This document shows positions 1 through 12,100 of a stretch of 64,000 nt of DNA, one piece after another. Source of the DNA: Norana najaformis (lineage: Eukaryota; Annelida; Clitellata; Crassiclitellata; Hormogastridae); the NCBI GenBank assembly GCA_964023275.1, contig OZ029923.1:9071685-9135684 (forward strand), given 5' to 3'. The position numbers were made by a program, and so were the translations under genes. Every line of letters starts with the position of its first letter. Position 1 is the stretch's first letter. The notes beneath the pieces were generated by a model. It ran no database searches and was not told where the DNA came from. It was given only the letters and a program-made list of their open reading frames with translations.

Positions 1-161
1 CATGCAAGTGGACCTTCTAAGCATAACTTCTGATGTTTAAGGGAACCACCCACATGTAGATACTCTCTAAGTAACCAACAGTACGTAATAAGAGGCAATG
101 GAATTACAACATACAAACGGTAATCATTTAATTTATGTACCATTCCATGAACGGTTCATAC

Positions 162-3100
162 CTGATCTCGAGCAGAGTACAAGTGAGCCAGCAACTCCGA
201 ATGAACAAACTCCTTCATCTGCCCAGTAAAAACCAGATTCATAAATATTAACACCTGCAGATAAATGTCTTGTCTTGTCTTGTCTCAACTGTCCTCGAGC
301 CAAGGTTTGGCTGCAACACGGACAATTCTGTGACACCCCCCTTCTGTCCCTCGTCTCTTATAATAACTGGCTGAATGATAATTCAGTCCACAATTTGATG
401 TCATCAACCCATGTCAACTCAGGTCTTCCCCGAGCTCTGGATCAAGGAATTGTGCCTTCGATGCCTGTTTCTAAGGCATGATTCCTGGATCCCGAGCTCA
501 CAGAAGACCCAAGCTATCTGACTACCAGTAACTGCTTATTAAGCATGAAATAAATCACCAGCCATCATGAACACAAGCAAGACCTCACAGGGTAGATTAG
601 GGCTGACTAAAAGAATTTGCAGCGAACAGCAGCAGTGCATTCAAAGGGCAAAATCGACACATACACCACGTAATCTTGGCCGACTGACATTACAATAAAA
701 CAATTTGTACACATCATAGCAAAACAAAATTAGTAATCATAAGCAAAATGTTGGCGAATTCATCTGGCAAACACATCCCAAAAATTACCATGAAAACTGA
801 GTAACTCGACTGACAAACACAAGTACATCCACAACTCTGTGATAATCAAGAATCCAATCTATCCAGTTGATCAAAAAAGTGACCATGGATGACAAAACAG
901 ACCTCATTGACGATCATGTGCATGATTGTCTTTGGGACAAGGTCACGCTGGGTCTTGTGTACGATCTTCAGATAGGAGTGGACCAAGTTACGGATCGTTT
1001 CCACCTGTCTCTCCAACTGAGGATCCATAGAACCAATATCATCCTTTTCTTGCTGCAAGACAAAAAGTGTCTCAAAATAACTTCTCAGATATGATACAGG
1101 AATAGTAAGTGTTGGATTTGTTAGCACGCAACATGTCCATCGACTGAGTGAGGAATCGCAGGTGAAATAGTATTATATTATAGAATATTATTCTATTATA
1201 CTGAATATTATTTTGTTATATTGAATATTATTATATTATAGCCTTTCCCGAGAGCTCCGGCTAGTATTCCTCAGTTTGTCTCTTCCGCAGTTTCGCAAGC
1301 GCCTGAAGTCTGTATTATTTGCCAGTGGTCTCACTGGTTCGGGTCGGGAGCGCTTCTGATGAGTCTATTCTTGAAGTGGCGCTTTATAAATTTCAGATTA
1401 CAATTACAATTACAATAGTATTATATTAGATAACTTAAAGCTTTCCTTGCCGCAAGAAAAAAACATCTTTTGAAACAACTGCTCACGTTTTTGACAGACA
1501 CGGCATTTTATAAAACAACTCAAGCCCTTCTTTTTGCATGTAAAACAACACTTGAAATAACTGCTCAGACATGCTATAGAAGTGATATTGTATCAGACAG
1601 TTCAAAATTCAATTCACACTCCTAACACAGCAAGCAGTTCACTGGTTGATCACTCACCCGGCCTGGTTAGCTACACTGGTTAAAGTGTACGTCAAGGTAC
1701 CTCTGAACATGACCACGAGAGGTAGAAATCCTGGTCATGGCTTATTTCAAAGATTTGAATCTTGGACTAGCACAGTCCATACACAGGGACCTTAAATGGC
1801 GTGGCACCAATTCAAACGGGTAGCAGTGGTGAATGACCTCATCCGATTAATTCATTGAAAAATGAGCAGGGTCAAGGCCATATGGTCGCTATAGAAAAAT
1901 GTGCATGTGCACATTTACCTCATGATGCTTAGCATGCCAGTTCAAGCTACTCTTGAATTGGTAACCAGTAGCGACTCAGAGCACAACTGCTTACAGCCAC
2001 TGACAGTGGATTGATGTGCTGAACCAACATAGGAAGTAAATAAATAAATAATACATGCAGCAGTCTGTAATTTCAAATGTCTGTAATGGAACATATTCCT
2101 TACACTTTCATCCGACTGTTCTTGTTTACGCTCTGGATAAACTCCAGCTCGAAGGAAGGAAGCTTTCCAGCTGTCCACATCTTCCTGACTTTCAGCCGAT
2201 AATTCCAGCTGCTTATAGTCTTTGTAAACATTTCTGATTTTTGGTTTACACAAAAACAAACAGGTGTCTGTGATGAATTGATGAGTTAAAAATTTTTTAC
2301 TCTGATGAAGATCAATTTATCAAACATTTTCCCAATCAATCAATCAATCAGTCGGTCAGTCAATCAATCAATCAATCAGGTTCAACATATAATAAAAAAA
2401 TTATCTTAATGCAAAAGGCACAAATCAATGATCACTTCTACGCATAAATGCATCCCAAATTTACAATCTGTTGGACAGAATCAGTCAAGATATACGAGGC
2501 CTCCGAGACTGGAAGGCTGGCTACAGAGAATAGGTAATCCAAAAAGGACAAGACTTCAGTCCCCACTTAAATCACATTTTGTGGAATTAGCACAGCACAC
2601 AGAAACAGGTATAGAATTCCACAGCCTTTGGCCACCACCAAGAAAGAGACTAGGAACCCAGTATCATTCTGGTTTAGTTTCAGTTTTAACCATTCCTTAG
2701 CCAACTTTTGTTATTTTCGACCTAATAGTTGATTTATTTGTCTGATTACCACCTTCTAAATTGCTAACAACTAAATATTAACTAATGATAGAGCAGTCAG
2801 TGATCTGATCAACAGATTCAATGGCAATCAGGTTGGCTGACCAGCTACCTATAGAAAGGAACGAATAAATACAACCAATCTCCTAAATGAACAAATGCCT
2901 TACTTACTTACTTACTTAAATGAACAACTAAATATCTAACCTGTTCTCCATGTTGAACAAAGCGAACATGTATCGTCGCGACATGAATCCTCCCTCCATG
3001 TCACGCAGCTTCAGACTGTCGAGAGAAAGCATGTACTTCTTTTCTTTCTCCTGGAAGTACATCATTCGTTTCTTCATTCATTCATTTCACGTTTTAGAAC

Positions 3101-6100
3101 ACCATCAGCACAGAAATCACAGACCCCATATTTATTTAATATAACTGACAAGCGGAACCTGGTTCTTTTCTGGGTTGTCCTCTTGTATCAATAAATCTTG
3201 TGGTTGTATCTTCATGCCTTGTGCATTAGATATCCACTCTAGAAATTTCTTAATAAATAATAATAATAATAATAATAAAAATAAAAATAATTGTATCCCA
3301 CATGTATTCCATGTGATATATTTTATGCTGTTGTTTTTGGAAGCAATAAATAAAATAAAATAAAATAAAATTAAATAAGCAGTCGGTGGCATCATGAAAA
3401 CACAAGAACGAACAAAGGAAACACAAAGTTCTTAGAACAGCTGCAAATAAAATAAAATAACCATTTTAACAATCAAAATGTATGTACATCTTATTATTTC
3501 TGCATTTATCAAGTGCCACTATCTAATAAATAAGCAACAGTCAATAGCACTGAGCAATTGTGAGTGAAGGACTTGCTCAAGGTCCCTACACAGTAACAGT
3601 CTCAGAGGAGGCTCAGGTACTCTGTGTTACAAGTCGAGCACTCAGCTACCGTGCCACACAGTACGAAGGTACATCGTTATGTATGGATTTACGTATTTTA
3701 GCATATAGAACTATGAATGTGATAAATAAATTTTGAATGAATATCAAATTATGCACAAAAATTGATCTAAGCTCCAATGGTATAGGACTAGACAGAGGTA
3801 GAAACAACAGAGTTGACAGATATGATACCTCTTCATCTTTAAACCACATGAGATTCTCAGCAGTCAACACGAACCAGAACTCAGCCTTTCCACCCTTGAA
3901 CATGCTGATGTTGTGCAAGGCCAACCAACCTTTACGAATGACCTACACAAGGAAAAGTACACAGCCGATGATGAGTCTACATTCACATGAATCAACTTTC
4001 ACCTAAACAGCATCAAATACACTAAGAGACGTGCTAAAGCATAAAACATCTCTTGAAAACAACTTCAGGAAATAAGAGAAAATAATTCCATCAGCATCAC
4101 AACCATTTTACACCACTTCTGTCATACCCTTAAATAAATGTCATCAGCTGCTGATAAGGCTAAGTTGTTCCGGTTCTATGTGTGTGAAAGCCAGCCAATG
4201 GACACTTCCAGCTATTGTACTAACGTATGAAAGAGAGCAGTGGGAAGACCGAAAAGAAGATGGATAGATTGCCTTGAAGAGGATCTGAAAGGTGCCGGAG
4301 TTACTATCTATGGGAAAACGGAGGGCAGACGGAGAATGACCCTTGAAGAGATGGCCGGGAGACGGGATTTGTGGAGGGATGTCATAGAGAAATCAACGAC
4401 TGGATCCAGTCCAGAGATGATTACATGACATGACATGACATGTATACTATTATTATTATTATTATGTATCTACTACACGTGCAAGATCAGTAAATCTGAA
4501 CCTGTGATGCGAAGCAACTGTGAGTGAAGGACTTGCTCAAAGTCCCTACACATTAGCCATCTAAGGGGAGGCTTTTATCAGTAACCTACATGTTACAATC
4601 CGTGTGCTCTATCCAGTTGGCTACCATGCCCCACTGTATACATGTACAAATACATACATACATACATACATGCATAAATACATACATACATACATTCCTG
4701 GGAATACGATACAAATATCTGAGCATTATTCACCTCTCAATGAACTGGAATCAGATTACTGAGGCAACCAAGGAGTGGCACTGAGAGGTTCTTTGAAGGC
4801 ACAATACAAATATCCAGATGCATGCAGGCAGCACAAACTACAATAAATTCTGTTGACTCTGAAGACAGCTGCTCACCTGGTTGCTAACTTTCCTCTTGTT
4901 TGGATTTTCTGAGCTCTGCTGTGCACTGCACAATTAAAAAACGCGAAATAAAACAGTATCACGTAATCTGTAACTTTTTGGGAATGGACTACCAATCAAA
5001 CCTTTCCCTAAAAATTACGTGGGACTGTGATAATTTGCCAATTTCACAAGAAAATACTTTCATGAGACAACATTCACGTGACTCAACACTCACGAGTCAA
5101 GATTCGCGAATTAACATTCACGAGTCAACGTTCACATGGATAATTCAACATTCATGGAAGTCAATATTCACACAAGTCAATATTCACATGAGTCAATTTA
5201 TTCATGACACAACATTCACATGAGTCAACATTCACAAGTCAATGTTCACATACACACTCACATGAGTCAAAATTCACGAGTCAACTTTCACAATGTCAAA
5301 CATTCACAAACATCAGTCAACAACATGACTCAAACGAGAATCAACAGCTGACAGAGGAACCCACTTGGCAAATCCAATAAAGTCTTCATGATTAGTATTC
5401 ATGTAAGCGAGCTGAATATCAACAGACAGGATCAGTTGGTCCTTTGCTTTCTGTTCTCTCTCGCGCACTCGCGTATTTACGATGCGTTCCGTCTCCTCAC
5501 GCAACTGCGGAAAACGCACCATCTGCACAAAGAAATTTAAAGAAACAGAAATCAAGGCAGAGTTTATATAGCACCATTGTACATTCACAGATGGGGCTAC
5601 GTAAGTGTCTGGATGCTCTGACAAAAGACATAAAAACACACACCCACAACTGATATGACTAAACGGCATAAATATTTGCAGCTAACAAGTCTGCATCACA
5701 TCTCAAAATTGCAGAAAAAGAGAAGTATAGAAAATTTCTCCGTTTCTTCATATTGGGTGAATAATGAATGACAAGAAGACTACTGTCTCATCCACACATT
5801 TCCAGCGGTAAAAAGTTTGATATTGCGAAGGGCAACACACCAAAATTCAATGAACAAGACAGCAATCAACTATATAAGTACTTTGAAATCAACAGAATTA
5901 TTCTCAGATTTTAAAAAAGCACACTTACAATAATTATAATTACAGTAAGACAGTGGTACACGTGGATGATATACATTAAGACACAGACAGCTATCAAAGT
6001 CGCCTACCTTTTCCGTACATTTGCGCACAACATTCGTGAGTTCTGTGACAACCATGTCAACACATTTAAGTGACGGTTCCTTTAATCGGTCAATCTGCTT

Positions 6101-9100
6101 CTTCACAATCGTTTCAAATGCCATGTCAGGCGTAAACAAGCCCGTTCTAAATAATACATTGTCATACGTTATTAATCACAAAATGCAATTTACAATTTTA
6201 TGTACAACAGAAGGCATTGCTGAAGGTGGACTTGACTCTGTGCAATGACCTTGAGCAATTAGTTTGCGCACACTGCTCCTCTGTCACTAAGTAGTATAAT
6301 TTGGTATTGGCGTACGCTGTGAAGTAAACGGCAAGTCCTGCGATGCACTGGCCTTGGGATTCGTCCATTGCCAGCTCAAAGGCCTGAGATGAGCGCCTCC
6401 TTTACATCTCACTTGTTGGATATGGGACACTTTACTTTACTTACTTACTGAAGGTACAAACACCATCACCAGAATTAGAGTAACGAGCCCTTCATTTTAA
6501 AATAAAGCAAACAAAATATTTATCTCAAAACAGCGGGCTTAGCTAACCTAGATGTAATTTCACAAATTCAATGCACTGTCATATGTACATAACTTCCTGT
6601 AAAAAACAACAAAATACTACAGGGCCCTTTCTGACATGTAGCATACGATTCAGAAATGAAAAAAGTATTTCTATGAAAAACATTTTAAGTAAGTAATCAA
6701 AAACAGAAAGATTTAAAGATATTTTTAGAAACAAACCTTATACCATGGATGTTTTTAATAGCATATGTGATCTCCTTCCTCAGGTCTTTCTCATCACATT
6801 CAATCTAGAATTACACAACGAGTGTTTTAAGACAACACGAAATCGTTGAAAGACAAGAAAGTAAAATAATTGGGTTTCATAATGAAATGTTCGTTTAAAT
6901 ATTTACGCAATGCTGAATATGCTAACATAGTTTCTGAAAACTATCTTGCTATATTAGCTGAAAACTGTTCTGGAAAAGTACAGTATCTGGTTTCCGATAT
7001 TTCCGTCCTTCTTTTGTCTTCTTCAACAAGTTTTCGATGTTGTCCTTTCAAGTCAGACTTAAAACACCTATCACTTTCAGCCAGTTATTGAGCTCCTGAT
7101 GTCTTAATGCACTGACTCTCGCTAGACATATTTGTAAAGTGGCTTAAGACCTATTTCTATCGTCTTGCTTCTGTCGTCTGACCACTATGACTCATCCACA
7201 CCATATGGCGTGTTAACAGATGTATTACTTGCTAACTTACTTACCATCACACACGTCATTAGATCATATTAACATGATGCAGTTTTCAGCAAAATCAGGT
7301 GCGATAGAACAAATATTAGACCAAATCTCTTCATTTTGAAATTAATTTGAAGTTTCAAACCATAGATCCTACAGAAGATTAGGTTAAAAAATTTTATGAC
7401 TGATAGAAACTGTCATCCAAAGTTGGATGAAAGCAAATGGCAGATGAACTACATGTTTAGTGACGCTGAATTTGGCACATACAAAAATACCTTACCTTGA
7501 CCAGTTCAAACGGAAAACGTTCGTGAAATATTCGATTGATCTTAGCGCCACCCGACAGTTCCATTGTGTTTATTTCACTTCCGGCACCCTCTATGCTCTT
7601 TTCCAGATCCTGGCCAAAAGTTGTCACCATTCTGAAATAAAAAGTCAAGTCAGTTATGATGATAATTATGATGATAATTATGGTGGTGGTGGTGGTGATG
7701 ATGATGATAATAATGATGATGGTGGTGGTGGTGATGATGATGTTGGTGATGAGGATGACGATGATGACTGATGATTATGGTGGTGTTGGTGTTGGTGGTG
7801 GTGGTTATGATGACTGTCAGGACCAAGGGGTGGGCAGGTCCCATTTACTTACAAAATTTCATATACAAGGGGCAGGTTGACATTCTAGAGGGAGACTCCA
7901 GTTATGGCGGTTTGGGATTGCACAACGAGAAGAAGAAATGCGTGAAAAGTTATTGTATTGACTTATTTCTGAACTCAGACTTTGCGGCTAGCTCGCGACA
8001 ATGATGACGATGAGAACTACCTCTCAAAGGAGCTGCATACCTCAACTGTGTCATGCCGGACAGTATGAATGTCACCCCCAATCTCTTCATTCTTTACATT
8101 CATTCCCATCAGTGTATCCACGGGCCAGATGTCTTCCTGACTTAAATAATGCAACCCAATCTTGAAATCTATAGCACCACTAACATACTACTCTTCTAAG
8201 TAAAACCGCATCACCAAAACACAATGCTTTGGACACAACCAGCCAAGATCCAAGAGGCCACGGAGACCAGAAGAGGTTACGGAGGATGATATAAATAAAC
8301 ACGTTTGCATAGGCCATCAAAAGAAAACATACTTACTGCATCATGGCCTTCGTCTTGCGAGTAGGGTCATCAGGTCGGAAGTTCTTGTACTCCTCCACCT
8401 CCTTTTCCATTGCCAGCAACTGTGACTGCAGCTTGTTACGCACGTTTGGCAGGGAGTTACGGATGTGGTTTGTCAGCTGTTGGTTGAGCACTCGTTGCAG
8501 GTAAGGCGTTCCCATCCGATCTGCCATGTGCCTTCATCAGAAAACAATTACAGATCACGATAATCTGTAACAAGAACATTGTTGGCGTATTCATGTCATT
8601 CACTGTAACAGCGATTTTGTCTCATTCCCCCTCTAGTTTCCCAGCAGTTAGAGCTTCACACCATATTTCTTGACAATCCCTCTAACTTGACACAGTGCTC
8701 ATGAATAAGCTGGTGCCCTGCACTCAGCTTTGAAGAAGCACTTTAGAAATGTTTGAGTTTAAGATTATGATTAATTTTGTTGCTGTCATTGCGATGATGA
8801 TGATGCTGATGATGATGACGACAACGATGATGAAGACGATGAAGACGATGATGTTGATGACGATGAAGATAATGATGATGATGATGACGCTGATGGTGAT
8901 GAAGATTATGATGACAGTGATCACACCATTTTCATCATTGTTGTCATCGCTGGAATCAGGCCAGCTGCAATCCTGAAAACCAACACGGACATGAGAAATG
9001 GCAGACACCATTATCACTCTGCCATTGTTGCTTAACTGAAACTCAGACTGTCCTGTGATGAAGCAGCAAAAGGGTTAACCATAACAATTTACCTATATGA

Positions 9101-12100
9101 CGGATGCGTTAGAAAGAATTTCCTCTCAGCAGCAATGGCAGCTCTGATGTCCTTTTTGCCTTCGATGTCCTTCTGACTTCGGTTGATCACACCAATATAG
9201 CCTAACGATCATTAACGATTAATAATTATAATAAATAATCCAATACCATTTATGATAATTAATCATTAAGTAATGCCATCATTAAATTGTAGATCGGCCA
9301 CAAGTTGTTATTGGATGACGTATCTCGTCCCATCAATTTCTGCCTTTCCTCGAGTACATGAGCATGTTTCTGCTCGCTTATATACACTCAAAAGGCATCT
9401 ACAGATGGCTGGCATCTGACTGATCTAAACAAGACTATTCACTATTCTTTCTTTAGGTTTCTGCTTGGTTCTCCACTTTTGTATAATGCTCTGCGAAATG
9501 TATCATTCAAAACATTGCAACATCAATATTTAGATATTCAAATCAAATCAGATCTTCATAATTAAAGACTAAAGTATACCTCTCCTTAGTGGCAGCAGAC
9601 GATTCTCCAAAATGTCTCGAGCATCCGTTCCTTCATCCATTAAATCCAGTTTAGTAATAACGCCAATTGTACGAAGACCTGGCAAACAAAGGCAACAAAA
9701 TACAGCATCAGTACACACATATTTAAGTATGTACGTATGTATGTATCTATGTTTGTATGTATGTATATATGTATGTATATATGTATGTATGTATGTACGT
9801 AAGCATGTATGTATGTATGTATGTATGCATGTACGTACGTATGTATGCATGTATGTATGCATGTAAGCATGTATGTATGTATGTACGTATGTACCTGCTC
9901 ATTTATATAGTGCCTTTTTAAGAACCTTTAACAGGTATATATGCCAGAACCTCCCTATACCACACACCTCTGTAACATTTATTCCCAAAACAGAACAGTC
10001 AGCAACAAGGATCCCTAAGTAACTTCATCTTTGGAACAAGACCTTGTTCTGGTGCAACCTCATTATAGCTGCATATAACTCTTACAGACTGCATAATACC
10101 GAAGTTCCAGTGTATCCCAAATTCAGGAAGATCCACAGAATAAAAGTGTAAATGTCTAAAGAATAATATATAAAACATATACCATGCATACTTTTGGTTA
10201 TAACACAAAATTTGCACAGGGACACTGACTAATCCTGCACACACGACAACTGATGAAACATGGTGGCCAACTGGATAGAGCGCTCGGCTTGTACGAGTTT
10301 GAGCCTCCCCTTAAACAGTTACTGTGTAGGGACCTCAAGCAAGTCCTTCACTCACAATTGCTCTGTGCCTCTCAGTCAGATTTACCGACCTAGCGCATAT
10401 AATAAATGCAAAATGATAATAATAATAAATAATATTAATATACAGCAATAGAATGTTGATACTACAAAGACCTTGGTCATAAATTCTCATGTAGCACATG
10501 ACGTGGTGACATCCTACCTTGGGGATCAACTTCTTTAGCGATCTTCAGTGCATCAGAGTTTGCGAGGTCTGAGTTCGCTGGCGAAATGGCCAGAATCAGA
10601 CAAGTCTCTTTGCTAATGAATTCAAGAAGCATGTTGCGTATCTGGATTTCTATGTCGGGCGGCTGATCTCCGACCGGTACTTTCGTCATTCCAGGTAAGT
10701 CAATCAGCGTCAGATTCAAAACTGAAAATAAGAAAGTGCATCCTGCGTATCTTTCAGCAAGTATGGCAACTTTTACCAACCCACCATTTGCAAAGTCTTT
10801 GACATCCTTCTGAGGCAGGTCCAACTGCTCTATGTCTTGTCCTTGAGGCTAATGCAGCACAGGTTTCATTTTTTCAGAACTTAATCTCACTATGTCACAG
10901 TTTTCAAAATAGCATGATAGTTTAACGGCTACCATGCTGGGTTATCAACCCAAAGGTGCTCAAATTTCTTCCAAGATAAAATGATATTTCATGATTCAGT
11001 CGCTACCCTCTTGTTAAAAACTTGGCTACAAAATGAGTACACTAACTGCAGACTATCAATGGCAGGTTCAGACAGCAAGGCAGAAGACTGCTTTTTCTTC
11101 TACAATTTTTAAAAAAGGATAACATCATGAATGTTATCCATCATGACAGCAAAGAAGATGACAACCAAGACAATGATGACAAGAATGATGATGATGTTGA
11201 TAGGGAGGCCAATTCTGATGACAGAGATAATGATAATCACAACACAAGATGATAACAGCCAACCAAGACAATGATGACAAGAATGATGATAAATGCCAAT
11301 TCTGACAATGGAAATAACGATAATCTCATCACTAATGCCCATTAATGACAATATAGATGCTTTTGAAAGAACAAGACCCAGCTGTCTGTAATTCAGCAAC
11401 AATGTTGACATGAATAATGGAACAATAACATCATATACTGCTTTTGTCATTATAGATCAATTGTTTTTCACAATATACGAATAATAATAGCTCTAAGTGA
11501 CTGAGAGGATGAAGTCATTCACAGACCATGAGGAGAATAGACCCTTAGATTGATTGGAACATTGGACATTCCTTTGTTCATTCCTGTCACTCGATCTGTC
11601 TCGTCTTCGATTTCTTTTCGCACCAAATCAAAGTCTGCGAAAATGCGACCCTTGCAGTGAAGAAACTCGGCATACTCTGGAAAAAGTCAGTTTAGCAAAC
11701 ACAAGATTTAGTTAATGGAAATAAAATCAGCTGTTTAAGAGTTGTTATTTACAGTGACCAACGAGATCCAACCCTCCTATTATAGGCCTTGTTGGTCGGC
11801 TCCGTCCTGGCACACACAAAGAAGCTGATGTCAAAGTGATGGACTGTGATTGGAATTGCCGCTGAACACAGAAAACATCAGAATCACAGAGTGAATAATG
11901 AATAATCCACTGGTTTCTTGCTTCCATTCATCAACGTAAGAAAACCAAGCATCTCATGCACTGGTCCAACCCTGGAACAGTCTTATGGTGAATGAGCATG
12001 CTGTTCCTTCTAACACAGTCCAAGTTACATTCTCTCGTTACGTAAAGATGCTTATGTTCCAATCCCTTAAACAGGAAAGTTCAAAACACTTTGAAAAGTC

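Noticed and set aside
5870-6736. A second, mutually exclusive copy of the alternatively spliced dynamin stalk exon
   Set aside because: Looked for on both sides of 6008-6146. Only a family B SINE and AT-rich intron sequence were found.
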